DNA from: Parascedosporium putredinis
Taxonomy: Eukaryota > Ascomycota > Sordariomycetes > Microascales > Microascaceae
DNA length: 64,000 bases
Direction of reading: 5' to 3'
Assembly: GCA_949357655.1 (NCBI GenBank)
Contig: CASHTG010000004.1
Coordinates: forward strand, 434,001 to 498,000
The position numbers were made by a program, and so were the translations under genes. Each line of letters begins with the position of its first letter. Within the stretch, counting starts at the first letter, position 1. This document shows, in pieces, positions 11,901 through 24,241 of this stretch. The notes under the pieces were generated by a model. That model ran no database searches and was not told the origin of the DNA. It saw nothing but the letters and a program-made list of their open reading frames with translations.

Positions 11901-14693
11901 CCCTCAGGATTGCTGCTTTAAATCCCTTGAATCGCACTAGTCCTGGCTCTGGTCGAGGACGGATAGATTGCTTGCATGCCCTAACGCTCGGAACTCAGAA
12001 CGAGACTTGACTTGCCCTTCCGACCAACCTTCTTGCTGTTTCGAGACTCTGAGAACGAGATGCGAACAACCCTCTTTTCGAACTCCCAGCTATCCTTCCG
12101 AGTGAGCAGCCTAAAGGTCAGTCCCGACACCAACCTACAGTTGCACTGGTGCGCCTTTTTGGTTCGTTTCTCTTAGGTAAAATTGCAGCTCCCGTCAACG
12201 TTGAAAGCGTTGAATGTACGGCAAAAGGGAAAAAGAAAAAGAAAAATAAGAAAAAACAAGGAGAAAAAAACTTTCATACCCTTCCTGCCTATTATCTCTC
12301 GAAGACATGATCTCACTTCCGCAAATAGTTATTTCATCCTCGAAAGCGACAGCAGATGGGGCCCAGTCACGGCTGCCCCATCATTCGATGCGGGTATCAT
12401 CGATGTCCATCGCGCAGCCGCTCCCGTGCTTGGAGATACCCTTCGAGAACATGAAGAGAAAACTACACCTTGCCTTTTCCATGCCGATTTGTAAAGCGGT
12501 GAAGCAATATTTTCCAAGTTGTGTGCATGCAGCAGCCGCACCGATCCACACCGCCAAGTCTTTTCTGTCTTTTTCTTTCCCTGGCGCATGAAGCCCGGCC
12601 CTCATCCTCACTTTCCCCCTTCTTGCTCCACTCCAACGAGCTTCCGGAGATGAATTTTCCCCGTCACCAATTTGGCGTTGCCTTTTGCTTCTTTTTCTTT
12701 CCTTTTTCCTTTTTTCCTCACAGGCATTTCCAGGGAAATCTCCGCCGCATCGCAAGCACGGGATGTCCCAGATTGAGACTGCGACTCTTACGGGGCCGTC
12801 TCTGGCAAATGACAAGGGGCCGGTCAATATCTGAGCCTACGGAGCTTGTCGGGTGGAATATTCCGTGGGTTTTCGGGCCCGTCGGCCCGGCACTGGTCTC
12901 GAAGATGAGAAAAGAACAAGCCATGCGGGAAAGCGCGTTCCAGCAGTGTTCAGTGCTCCCTGAAGCTTGACTGCCCAATCCCAATTTACCACACCTGGTA
13001 ATACTCGGTAGAGCTTCCCCCTTTGCACACGCCAAGCTTAAGGCTGGAACCAGATCCTGGCTTCGGGCACAAAGACTCACTGCCCAAATTGTGAGCGTAT
13101 TGATGGCGAGGAATTGAGGGAAAATTCCTTCATTTCTCATATTACCCCTTTTTGTTCTTTTCTCTTCCACCCGCGCTACTTAAACCTTCCATATAGAGGA
13201 TCAAACAAACGAAATGGGCCTTGTTTGAACGAGTCATGGACGGAAGAGACTCGGCGAAGAAGCGCTGCAAGACCAGTGGGGATTAAAGCGCGGCAGGTGG
13301 TATGCCGAGCCAAGCAATTCCGGTCGCCCTGTCGATTTTCTAGAACGTTAGGTCCTCATGCACACTGTGGCGTCGTCAAGGACAGCAAGACACCGAATCA
13401 ACCTTCTTCTTTCCATCCCAAGGATGGATGTACGAACTAACGCCAGCGGCAGTCAATTGAAGAGTAGTCAGCTCACGCGCAAGCGGGCGGGGCCAGGGTT
13501 CTGACTTGGAAGTTACGAGCCAGAATACGGAAGGGGGCGCAGGCAAGGCCGCTTGCCCTCTCAGCCCAGCCCCGAAACCTACACTACACGACCGAGCCCG
13601 TGTTGACGGTGGATCATTGCAGTGAAGAGAGGATGAGCCCATTGGTTTCTCCAATCTGATCCGCTCGACAGACACGGAGGGCGGCCAGCAATACATTTTG
13701 GAGCGAGGACTGCGAGAAACGCCCACCTGAGGAGAAAGGCAATGATTGATGTCGGCACTGGCGTGCGCTCCGCCGCAAGTGCTCCACAAATCCTTTCCCT
13801 CCATCAAACAACTAGCCAACTACATTTGTTGAACTGGGGCTGGTACCCGAATCCGTGGAGCACGGAAGCCAGGGTACATGTCCTCATGTACTGTACAAGC
13901 CGTTACTTCTCCCTTCCCCTTTGATTCTGTTTCTCGTCCCTTGAATCTGTGGCGAAAACTTTGCGAGGAGTGGGCGAACCGTCTATTATGGAGGAACCAC
14001 AAGACTCAGGGAACAAGGGGGCGTGACCCCAGCCACGGTCTGTCCTCAACCCTTCAACCCCATTCCAAGAATAGCATCTTCACAGAGACGAAAAAAATGG
14101 GGAAAGCAGTTCCTGGCAATAATTCCAGAAGGGGCAGGAAGCCCAGTGCAGTTTCCCAGGGTGTTCAGGTTGCGGGGGCACGAAGGAGGACTTTCCCGTT
14201 TATTGAACACTGATCGGTCTTGACTTCCGCCTCACCATTCATTCCTCGAGGATTGAACCTTCCATCCTGAAATCACCAGGTTCTGAGTGACGATGGGCCG
14301 CACGAGAAGGCCCGGGGCAAGCCAGGTCGGAGGAAAAGAGAAAGGTAGTATTAGTAGCCCCGCTATGAATCAGGGTTTTTTCCCTTTTTCCCATTTTGCC
14401 TTGCCCAATTCTTTTCGGTGACGCCACCAGAACGACAGAGGTTTATTTGATGGCCTGCAAAACTCGTGAGGGGCCATAATAGAACAGTTTCCGAGGGGGA
14501 AAAGAGCTACGGCTACAATTTCGAATACAGAGGACCTCACGATGAAGTGAAATTTACGTTTGATCAAAAATGAACTGGACTGAAGGAAACCTTAGTCGCC
14601 ACACTCGGGATCGCGGGCCCAGCCAAGATCGTTTCCGCCAACGGCAGGCCTTTGCTAGCGCTCATCGGGCCCAGGTACTTGGTAGAGGCGGGC
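5997..14693. other. 8.7 kb gene-poor interval between divergent genes
   Basis: No open frame here shows a recognisable domain, and the longer ones have the arginine/serine/proline-rich look of spurious frames in GC-rich DNA. Purine/pyrimidine-rich patches occur near 8330-8385, 9115-9150 and 12225-12270. A long divergent spacer could hold regulatory DNA, noncoding transcripts, or a gene broken up by frame errors like those seen elsewhere in the window. I cannot tell which. Confidence 0.5.
6117..6466. promoter_or_regulatory. group of GATA-factor consensus sites upstream of glutamine synthetase
   Basis: Four matches to HGATAR are visible: TTATCG at 6117-6122 (CGATAA on the other strand), CGATAA at 6188-6193, CGATAA at 6360-6365 and CGATAG at 6461-6466. 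They lie about 120-470 bp upstream of the glutamine synthetase ATG. Fungal glutamine synthetase genes are known targets of AreA/NIT2 GATA activators, so a role in nitrogen regulation is plausible. The motif is short and chance matches are common, so this is inference. Confidence 0.35.
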
Positions 14694-16437
14694 ATGAGAG
14701 AAGCGAAGGAGGAGGGGAAGGGGAGGGGGAGAAGAAGCGGGAAGAAAGAGACCCAGCAACACCGCTTTCACTTTGAGCATGTCCCGAGGGGGTCACATTC
14801 CCCGGTCGGCCAGACATCGTCGTTTTTCGCGTCAACGAGTCCTCACCGTGGGGCCACACCACACGTAAGCCAAGCGTTGGCGGCACAGTAAATCTCACGA
14901 CACCTTCACAGTTTCGTTCCCCGTCTTTTTCTAATTCCTCCTCTTTGCCGTCATCGTCACCACTGTCAAAGTATGCAGGGGCTGGGCAAAGATTCTCGCG
15001 TGGGGAAAGCCAGAGGGGGAGCGGAGATGTGGGGGCAATGCGGGCCAAGCGGAAGGGGGCTTGGCACCGGAGCCGACCGGGAGAAGCGTCCGGCAGAAGG
15101 GAGGGGAGAGGGCGGCGGGGGAAAACAAGGGAGAAAGACAAGGGCGACGAAGACGAGGAACTGGAGGCCATGGCACGGCGGTTGTTGGCGATTCCGGATT
15201 GGGCGGGCCTCGGCTTGCAAGAGGAAATCGAAGGCGGTCAAACATTTTCGGCCTACTTTGATCGGCGGCGAGATTCCCCAGTCGAGGGGCCCAGGACCGC
15301 CGGAGAAGCGGCGGTGGCATCCCACTTTCGTCCGTTAGTGACGTCACCCTCTTCGCAACAGGCGACGAGTGCTCCCCATTCGAACCTTGGCGGGGTAAAG
15401 GGGCCATTGTCCCCGCTCCTCTTCATCTGCACCACCCACGACCCTTGCGTCGCGGGGGCACCAGGTTGTTGAGAATCTTGAAACGACGTCTACAGGGGCG
15501 AGCCAGGGCCAGGGCAGCGTTGCGATGGAGGAGGGTCTGACAACTTATTGCCCTTATACAAGGACCTGCCAGAGAACCCAGTGAACCTAGATTTCCTAGA
15601 CGACTGCCTGAGCGTTGCCAGACCCCCGTCGTCGGCGTCGGAAGGCGACGGGACGGAGGGCGGAGTGTATGGCGGTAGCAGTAGCGATAATGAGACAAAC
15701 GGGCAATTGTCGAGAAGCATTATACCGAGCAGCAGTCATCACGATAGTTTGGGAGAACGGGCGAACTTGGCCACCTCAACCAGACGCCCTCGTGGATCGA
15801 ACCGCTGGAATCGATCGCCACGATCTCCCATACGGGATGACGGTGACGTCAGCTTGACCGCGCTTCTTTCCGACGACGACAGCAGTAGCAGTAGCAACAA
15901 ACTCCCGCGTCTAAGTAAGTACGTAAAAGAAACGTGGTCGGCACCGGATGGTTCCCAAAATCGGCCTGCCGAACAACCACATAACCATCAAGATGACGGG
16001 GTGCAGCGTGGGAGGAAGCACACTGACGACCCGAGGGGACGTAAACCGGTCGAGAGTCGCGACTTAGCCAAGGAAATGAGAGAAAAAGTGCGCCGCGTCA
16101 AGCCGACGACGACTGGTTGAGTTTTCTCTTCAGCGGCGGGACGGGTGATCGTGATGGAAGCGGCAGCACCCATGGAGGCGGCCATGATGTCGTGGAGCGT
16201 CTTGCGTTCGACATTGCGAAGCGCGAGGCTGCTCGTGAGCTCGTACCGTCGGTGTCATCGTGCGCCGGCCGCGGCTATCGCCCGTTTGAAGCATTGGGGG
16301 TCGGATGCCGGAGCCACTTGCGGAACGGAGTTACCGGCCGATGCCGCCCCGGAACGATAAACCCAGCGGCGGTTCCGAGTACACAAAAGAGTGATACTGG
16401 TCATGTTGTACTAGGGTGGCGCCACAAAACACAGTGA
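14694..16437 (+). CDS. probable fungal protein of unknown function, serine-rich, with intron and frame break
   Basis: No function is assigned. The proposed start is the ATG at 14694. Exon 1 (14694-14864) reads a basic N-terminus then Ser/Thr-rich sequence. A 47-nt intron 14865-14911 has a GTAAGC donor and a TTCACAG acceptor and joins in phase to a serine-rich exon (FRSPSFSNSSS). A compact segment, ELEAMARRLLAIPDWAGLGL, lies near 15154-15213. After an unresolved part around 15300-15500 (an in-frame stop at 15470-15472 implies another intron or frame error), an acidic, serine-rich frame runs from about 15512 with DLPENPVNLDFLDDCL. One lost base in the A5 run at 16083-16087 would join it to ADDDWLSFLFSGG and an EAARELVPS-type ending. 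The DW..LL/DW..F and AARELRPS-like pieces recall a fungal hypothetical family from memory only. The 3' end is uncertain. Confidence 0.45.
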
Positions 16438-18234
16438 ACAATCGGGAATTTCGCCCCCTTTCTTATTTTCTTTTGCCTTGCCTATAAAGAACTTGATGCG
16501 TTAGCTGTGGCAGATGTCCGTTGATAGTTTAGTTACGCTTTGGGGGTTTGAGGAACAGGTGATGTTACCTCCCCGCAAAGCGAGGAGGACGGACCCATCC
16601 CGTTTTAGGCAATGGTCTTCATTCCGTGTAAGACAAGTCTAGTAGACCTACAGCTTTACGTCGGTTAGCGGGAAAGGAAAGGAACATCGGGTCCGCTCGG
16701 AGGGAGAAGAGGGTTTAAAAGTCAAAATGAGGAGATGAAGCTTTTTCTGAGGGTTCGTTGTATGTGTCTTGTGCCTATAACGTGGTTCGATGGCTCGGTA
16801 AGCAAAATAGCGGGAGGGACGCCACCATCAATATATCAAGTATACTGTACAGGAATAAAGGTTCTTCCGGGGACAACTGCCGGGAGGGATGGCCCGCTTG
16901 GAGTTTGAAGGGATATTTTTCAGCTAGACGACGGTTCCCTCCTTTGGCCGCGTAACGCGACCATACTTCGCTTTGGCCCTATATCTCTTCTCTATATCAG
17001 GAGTATTTGGTCTCTTGCGCGCGGGACTGGAAATGCATGCCGAAAAGATGGAGAAGAGAGAAATACCCATGTTGCACTCGGCCTCCTTCACCTCTTTGCT
17101 CCGTATCACGGCGATGGGATGCCTTGTTATCGAGCTTTTTCACCAACTCCAGAGAGGCGGTGTGAGATGGTCGGGGAGAAAGCGGACGCTGCATACGAGA
17201 AGAGGTGGTGATTGTCAGGGTTTTAGTAGGGTGATATACTCTTTTTATCTGACTTTAACTGACTTGCTACTGGATGAGGATATCGTCGGTTCCGGGGACC
17301 CATCGGCGGGCCGGGCCAGGAGTCCTTCATCCCCTAGGCGGAGGAGTCCGCGTAAACCGGAGAAGGAGCCTACATCCAAGTCGATAGAAGCTTTTGATTC
17401 TCTTTTAGTGCCTTTTATCCTTGCTAGTTTTCACCACCGTGGAACCTGTCCCTGCCGATTCAAAAACTAGATATCAGGCCCTCCAAGCGATAGATATTTC
17501 AGTCGAGATAGCCCCTCGTTTTCTTTCTTTTCCAGCTTTTCCGAAGGCGGGAGCCACCCGTTGGAGCACCTATCATACTCGCTCGGTGGTCTTTGTGCGT
17601 GTTCTAGTTTTCTGCTGTAAGTGGTCGAGACATCCGTGGTATATTGTGCCATAGATGCGTCAATGTCACGAATATATATTTGTTATATATATTAACTGTT
17701 TTTCCATCGTATCAACATTCATCCACTCCCTGGGCAAACGACAAGATATAAAAAGAAAGAAAAACTCTCTAACAACCATAATGGCATAGAAAATGACCCA
17801 AGCTAGTAGCGAACTCTTCCCTCACTTGCCTCTCTTCTGCCTTTGTCCGTAATGCGTATCACCTCTCATCCTCGCCTCCGCGAACCAATAGCTTTATCTC
17901 CCTTTTAGTTTTGTCCTTTTTGATAGAATCGCCTGTAGACTCGCAACAAAAATGCAACAGAAATGCCAAAGAAAAAGGCAGAATATTCGGGCAACGACGC
18001 GGAGAAAAGAACACAAGTGGTGTACGAGAAACAGAGAAATGAAAACGAAAAAAGCCTACGCGAGAGAAATCAACTCTCGGAGAATGGGAGGTAGAAAATG
18101 ATTTAATCAAGCGCATCAGGCACCCGAGAATAATAAGATGATGGATTCTGCTCTTTCCCCTAACCTAGTAGGAAAAGGAAAAAAGAAAAGTAAAAAAGGG
18201 ACCCATTCAGAAAGAGAGAAGAAAAAAGTCAAGT
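16438..18234. other. convergent intergenic region
   Basis: This 1.8 kb lies between the 3' ends of two convergent genes, so it should hold two 3' UTRs and terminators. It contains AT-rich stretches (for example 17655-17705 and 17745-17765) compatible with polyadenylation signals. I see no coding frame of merit. Confidence 0.5.
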
Positions 18235-20363
18235 CTAAAGACCCCTCCGCCCACCCGTACTCATCAGAGTAATCTTCTGCTTCTTCTTCTTCCCCTTGAC
18301 CTTGCCCACATTGGCGCTGCCTTCCCCTCCTAGCGCTCCTCCGCCTTCACCAGCGAGTACCAATCCTGGCGCTGCCTCGTTGTTGCCGTTCGCTGCCGAG
18401 GCGCCCGCGGCATCCTCGATACCCAGCGCCTCCAGCTGCGCCGCAATGGAAGCATCGCCCAAAAAGTCCGCATCATTGAGCCATCCGTCGTCCACGTTGG
18501 CCGCCCTAGTGACGCTGCTGGTCGGCGACCCAGGAACCGCAACGGTGCCCCACACCGTCCGGGACGCCGACGGACTCGTCGACAAGCCTACAAGCTGCGA
18601 GAAGCCCGGTCGCGGCTCCGGCGGCGTCGAGGCCGTCCCGCCGCTAGCAGGACCGCTGGCCCCCGCCCCGCCACCCAAGGGCAAAAGTCGGCTTCGGAAA
18701 AGTCCACCCTGGCCGTGTCGACATCGTCGAGCACCGGATCGTATCGCGGTAGGCCCGTGCTGCGAATGGCCGCAGCCTCAAGCCTCTCGGCCTGCAGACG
18801 CAGGCGCTCCTCCTGGGTGGCCTTGTCTCGGTTGCGCTTCCTTCGGCGCTCAATCTCATCGGCAAACTGCTCCAACGTCTCAGCCGGCACGATGTCGGTC
18901 CAGTCACACTCGAGGAAGCTGATGAGGCACCCGCGGGGTAGGTGGCCGAGGTACTTTGCCCTGCGCCGCAAGGCGTCGTCGACGACGTGGCCCGTCGAGA
19001 TGTGCTCAACCCGAGGCAGCAGCGTGCAGGGGAAGAGCGAGAAGTCGCCGTACTTGGTCTTGAGGATGCGGATATCGAGCGGCGAGAGGTAGAGGTGCGG
19101 CGGGGCCGAGTAAAAGAAGAAGTCGGGTCCGGACGCGTGCTTTCCGTGGCTCTTGGGATGGGGATGGGGATGGTGATGATGATGGCGCTGGCTGTGGTGG
19201 GTGGGGTGAGCCGGGGTGGTTCTCGTCCCCGCCGGCGGGCGTCGTGGTCGGGTCCTGTGTTCCAAGGTCCTTGACGGCCTCCTGAGCGTTGCGGATGGCC
19301 TTTATAGCCTTTTGCGTCCACTCGCCGTCCGAGCCAAACATGCACTCGTCCTCCTTCTCCTGCTTCTCGAGCGCCGCAATCTCCTCCTCGTGCTGCTCCA
19401 CCATGTACGAGCCGTTCGCCTTCATGACCCGGCCGTAGTCCATGGCGTTGGCCGCGTATTGCCAAGCAATGTCGTCACCGGCGTCCAGGGCTTCCGTGCC
19501 GCCTTCCCGCGGCATGGCTAACGTCGACGCCGCGCTCCTCCCCATGAGCCGGAGAACCACATCCTCGCCGGGCCGGGGTAGTGGGCTCTCCTGACCCGCG
19601 TAGAAGCGCACGGGCCGAACGTCGGAGAGCTGGATCCTGTCCTCGCAAATGGGGCACTTTCTCCACTTTCTCCTATGGGCGGGTATGTGCGTGTCTGCAT
19701 CCTCGTTGGTCTCGGACTGGTGGTAGCGAATTAGGCAAGGTAGACAAAAATGTGGCCGCACTGCGCCATCCGAGGGGCCACCGGGTCCGAGAGGCAGATG
19801 GGGCACGAAGTTGTCTGGGACAGGGATGAGGCGACCACCTGCAAGACGTTGTTCCAGTCGATCTGGGCGTCGGCGTCGCTGGCGATGGAGGAGTACGACC
19901 CCTCGGGCGACACGACGAAGCGGTAGTTGGCTCGCACATACCGCAGCTTGTCAGCCTGTCGATACCCCGAACCGGGTTCCCAGTGAGGGTTACGCCGGTA
20001 CGTGCGGGCAAAGGTATGGTAGTTGTCCATACCCGGGACGAGCATGGGGGCATGATAGTTGTCGAGGAGGTGAGTGATGGAGGTCTGACCCCGACGGGAG
20101 GTGCCGTTGCCAAAGGTATGGGGCTGCATCATGGAGAAGTCGTCGTCTTCGATGAGAGAGGCTCCCGGTCGTCCGGCCCGGCGCTGGTTGCGGTGTTGCT
20201 TTCGGTTTGCCTGGGCCTTTCTCGGGCCCGAATTGGGCTGGACCAGGAAATTCGGGGACTGGGCTGGCCTGCGAGATTCAAAGCTCGAGTTTGTGGGTCC
20301 TGGTTGCGGGGACGGCGAAGACAAGGGAAGGGATTTTCCCAGGTTCGACAGGTTCGATGACAT
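18235..20363 (-). CDS. RNF10/Mag2-like RING-finger protein (probable E3 ubiquitin ligase)
   Basis: RING proteins of this family (yeast Mag2, animal RNF10) act as ubiquitin ligases on ribosomes or translation-linked substrates; the substrate here is unknown. The start is the ATG at 20363-20361. The frame reads a disordered basic N-terminus, then a region with NYHTFARTYRRNPHWEPG, then a C3HC4 RING at about residues 185-245 (CPICLSDPVAP, QCGHIF, CLPCLIRYH, WRKCPICEDRI). Downstream is the family core YLSPLDIRILK, LPRVEHISTGHVVDD and LPRGCLISFLECDWTD, then a coiled-coil, Ser/Pro-rich sequence with TVWGT, and a basic end KKKKQKITLMS. Three frame changes are required: one base missing in the A5 run at 19746-19750 (inside the RING), a change within the low-complexity 19140-19235, and one base missing near 18673-18682. 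Corrected length is about 709 residues. No introns. Confidence 0.85.
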
Positions 20364-22507
20364 GGTTCGCGTCTCGCCACGCAGAACAAAAGGAAACGGG
20401 AGAGAGCCGGCCAAGTCCGGCTTACCCTCTCGGACAACGTTCCCGTTCCCGTTCCCGTTCTAGTGAGCCTTTACAGGCCTAGGTTGACAGCGGAGGACGA
20501 ATTGATTCGCAGTAGACCCCTGGAGCAATGACGCTGCGTATATCGTAAACAATGGCGTGTTTTCGTCGAATACCGATATCCACCCCAAACTGTGTAGCAG
20601 GGATAGCAAGCACACTCGACCGGCAAGGGAGACGGAAGAGAAAAATGCTTTTGCCACCTAGTCTCCTTTCTCTCGCAACACTCAAGCACGCTTGTGCACG
20701 GATTGGGCTCCAATGGGAGAGGGGTTACAAGCTCCGAGTGCTTCTGCTGAGGCAGGTTTAAGTCGTTCGCTCGGGGAGGTCGGAAATAATGGTTGACGAA
20801 GGGCCGGCGTCGAGCGAGAGAGGGCGTGAAAAGCGTGACTACAGCCCAGTTCGAATCAAGGCCGTGGTGTTGTTCGAAATCGCTGTTGTCTGGAAGCGTT
20901 GGGCTTGTGGGTCCGTGGAAGGGAAAGAATGGGGAGATCTACCCGCTGAGTCACGGAAGAGTCCAAGAAGAAAGAATCACGGTCGGGACAGGTCGGATGG
21001 CGAGGAAGTAGGTCGAGGAGGAGAGCTAGAGGGGGGATATATCGTCGTCACGTCACCAAGTCCACCATGGTTTGGGATCCCGGCCTCCGGAACTCCCAAA
21101 GAAAAAGAAACACTATGAAGGAGGAGTCGGTGGATTGTGAGTCTTCGTCCGCCTGTTTCGAAATGGGAAAGAAAGAGAGAGAGAGAGGATAAGGACCCTT
21201 CGTCAAAAAGGTCCGCCCTCGAGTGAAGGTGTGAAAAAAAAGAAACGGATAAAGAGAGAAGGAGGAAGAGGGACGGTGCTATAGGAAGAGAGAGGGAGGC
21301 AAAGATGGCGATATCGTCGAGAAGGAGGGGTGGGATGAGGTTCGGAACTTCAAAACGAGCTTGAGGTGATGGGAGCAGGGGGAGACGGTGGATTGTGGAG
21401 GGGGCGAAAGAACAGGAACAGAAAGCCACCCGCCTATGGCCTGCCTGCTACCACTACACGCCAAGCACGATTACTGGGTCAGAACGGTAGGGAGATCGGG
21501 GGAATCTGATTCACGCCATCAGTGCGCAGTGACTAATAGCCACCAGGGTTCTTCGAGCGATACGGATGCTCTACAGTCCAATTTACCCAATCATCTGCTC
21601 CACGTTTCATCCCTAGAAACCGTTTCTTCTCTATTTTGGTAGGGAGAGGCGAAAGAATACGGAAAGGGTTCATGGAAACGCCAATGACTAATTCACCTAT
21701 TGCAGAATTAACCACCGCTCACGTCAACTGACCTACACTGCACTACACACCAATGGCGCAGCACTGATGACGGACCAGCACACGTCAACGACAAAAAAGC
21801 ATTGAACGGAAACGGTTCAAGCATTCAAAGGCTTGTCGCTCCCGTGGAGCGGGTGATTGACAGCGCGACAGGCATAGGCACCACACATCAATCGGTCCAG
21901 CACTCACATTCCAGACAAGTCAATCGTCTCAGACTTGCTCATCACGGTTTGGAAGCCGGCCAGGGTCCCGCGCCATACCAAGTCATACTAAATCGTCGAG
22001 TTGACGATAATCGCGGATCGTTGGCCCACATCAACCGAGGCTTCCAAGAACAAGGGAAGACTCAAGTAGACCCTGGAACCCGTCCTCGCAAGATGGCGTG
22101 TTTTTGTTTTGTTCCACATTGGACATAAAAGATTTGATATCAGGACCGCAATATCACGAGCAAACTGAGCTAGGAAGAGAGACGAAAATGTCAAGAAAGA
22201 AAACTTGTGTACAAGCCGATCCCCTTGTTCGCCATGGTGATAAAAAAAGATAAAAAATCCCATTTCCATCAGTAAACAAGCCCCGCCAGTTCCCACCCAG
22301 TTCAGTATTCGTATTTCAACGCATGTTGCGCTTCGTTCCACCCATATCAACCTAGCCCTCGCCCGGGAAACCCCATGAGATACTATTACAACCCAAAGAG
22401 AAGCTAAGAAGCAAGGCCCTCCGAGTAACCGTGAGAAAAAAAGAGAGAGAAGAAAAGCCCAACAAGAGGAGAAACGGAAGCTATCCTGATAGAGACAGCA
22501 AGACGAC
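20364..22507. other. intergenic, RING-protein promoter and NASP 3' side
   Basis: This is a spacer between two minus-strand genes. Purine-rich stretches lie around 21170-21300. An open frame at 21802-22128 (+) has no recognisable domain and lies in the expected 3' UTR zone of the NASP gene, so I do not call it. Confidence 0.5.
20439..20460. repeat. GTTCCC hexamer repeat upstream of the RING-protein gene
   Basis: Three full GTTCCC units and a partial fourth lie 76-97 bp upstream of the RING-protein ATG, probably in its leader or core promoter. This is a minor microsatellite. Confidence 0.85.
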
Positions 22508-24241
22508 TTACGCCGTCGCCTCCTCAAGCTTAGCCTTCTTCAACTCCTCGGGCTCGGCATCATCCTCGGCCTTGCGCTTGCCGTTGGACTCGCCATTGGC
22601 TCCCTTGGCCCCGTTGGACGCCTCAGCTTCCTGGGGCGGCTTGGCCTCGTCCTTTTGCTTCTTGCGCACGAGCGAGGTGAGATCCGTGGCCGTCTTCTTG
22701 GCCTCCTCGATGGCGGCCTGCTTCTCGGCGCTGGTAGCGCCGGCCGCGGCGCCAAGAATGCCGCTGAGGCTGCCGGCGATGCCCTTGTCGCCGTAGAGGG
22801 TCTCTTCGAGGTTAATGGGAGGTCCACGGAGATCCACCAACTAGAAAACCACGGGGTTTAGTTAGCCACTCGCTTGAAAGAAGGCGGTGTCGGGTTGATA
22901 CAATTGGGAAAAGAAAAGGGGGGGATAAGAACGTACTCGCTGCTCCATATCCGCAATAATCTCCTTGACCTCGGTAATTTGCTGCCGCGTAAGCTCATTA
23001 TCATCCGGAGACGCCATGGTCGCAAGATCCACCTCCTTGCCCTGAAGCTTGAGCTTCGTGCTCTCAATCGCCAGCTCCAGCTCCTTGACCGCCTCGTCGC
23101 GCTGCTCCTGGTCCACGGCCTCCGTCTTGTTCCCGCCCTCGTCCGTGGTGGTGATGGACGCGAACTCGAGGGCGAGGAGAGCTTGAAGTGCGCCTCGGCA
23201 ATGATCTCCGACTCCTTGGGATACAGGAGCTGCTTGTACTTGAGCGAGGCGCGCGAATCGGTAATGGCGTTGGGGTACCGCTCGTTCTCGAGCGAGATCT
23301 CGGCGAGCAGGTCGTGCGTGTCGGCGAGGCGCTCCCTGACGTGCGTGAGGATGGGCTCGCCCTCGCCCTCCTTGATCTCGCCCGACTCGAGCTGTTCGAG
23401 CTTCTTCGCGTAGAGCACCCTCGCGAGGTCGAGAATCTCGAAGGCTACCGCAAGGTCGTCGTCTTCCTCTTCTTCTTCTTCCTCCTCGCCTCCCTAAAAA
23501 AACGGTGCTTGTTAGTAAAACAATAATTATCCTTCTCCCCTCCATGGGCGAGGACAACCTACCTCTGCGTCATCCTCATCCGAATCTTCAAAGTTTTCAT
23601 CTCCCGTAAACTGGAACAGGGGCTTCTTGGCGCCAGGAACCTCGACCTCACCCTTCTTCTCCCCCTCTTCCTCACCCTTGGACCCGCTCGCCTCGCCCGC
23701 CTCCCCAGCCTTGGCTTCGGGCTGCTCCTGCTCCTGCTCCTGCTGTTGCGGCTTGCTCTTCTTCTTCTTCTCGGCGGCCGGCGCCTTCTTCTGCCGCTTC
23801 TCCGCCGAGGACGCCTTGCCCCCGAGCACGTCGCTCTGCGCCTGCCCAACCTTGAACAGGCTCCTGCCGTAAAGGAACAAAATCTCCGCATTGTCCGGGC
23901 TCATCTCGCCGTTGAGCTCCGCCTGCATCTCCGCCGCCGTGGCAAAGCACTCGGCCGACTCCTCGTACTTCTTCTTCACGTACAGAGCCGTGCCCTTGGC
24001 CGACAGGTCCGCCAGCGTCACCTTGTTCGACTTGAGCTCCTCCTCTTCCTCCCTGCCATTCTTTTCCTCCGTCTTTTCGTCCCCTTCGGACTTGGTCTCG
24101 GTGACGGTTTCCTCGGCAACGGCCGTTTCTTCGCTCGCCGGCTCAGCGGCGGCGGCGGCGGCGGCGGGCAGCGGCGCTGGGCTGCTCGTCGACGGGCACC
24201 TCCTCTACCGGCGCGGTCTTGGGCTCAGCGGCGTCGGCCAT
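22508..24241 (-). CDS. NASP/Sim3/Hif1-type TPR histone chaperone
   Basis: This nuclear chaperone binds H3-H4 or CENP-A and delivers histones for chromatin assembly (family knowledge). Exons are 23563-24241, 22937-23493 and 22508-22840. The introns have GTAGGT...TTTTTTTAG with TACTAAC and GTACGT...TTTCTAG. An acidic/alanine-rich N-terminus leads into the first TPR (KGTALYVKKKYEESAECF, AEILFLYGRSLFKVG). A long low-complexity Lys/Gln/Glu insert and an acidic run follow, then AFEILDLARVLYAKKLEQL, LAEISLENERYPNAITD, and the SHNi-TPR segment with AHFKLS and LALEFAS. The C-terminus has a basic nuclear signal (KRKAEDD). Two frame changes occur: in the GCC repeat around 24147-24170 and at the GG at 23176-23177, exactly between HFKLS and LALEFAS. 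Corrected length is about 522 residues. The start is the first ATG. Confidence 0.9.

Noticed and set aside
15790..15812. GGTTCGATCC-like B box on the minus strand
   Set aside because: It lies inside the serine-rich coding frame and has no matching A box or cloverleaf.
21802..22128. 108-codon plus-strand frame
   Set aside because: It sits in the expected NASP 3' UTR zone and shows no recognisable motif.
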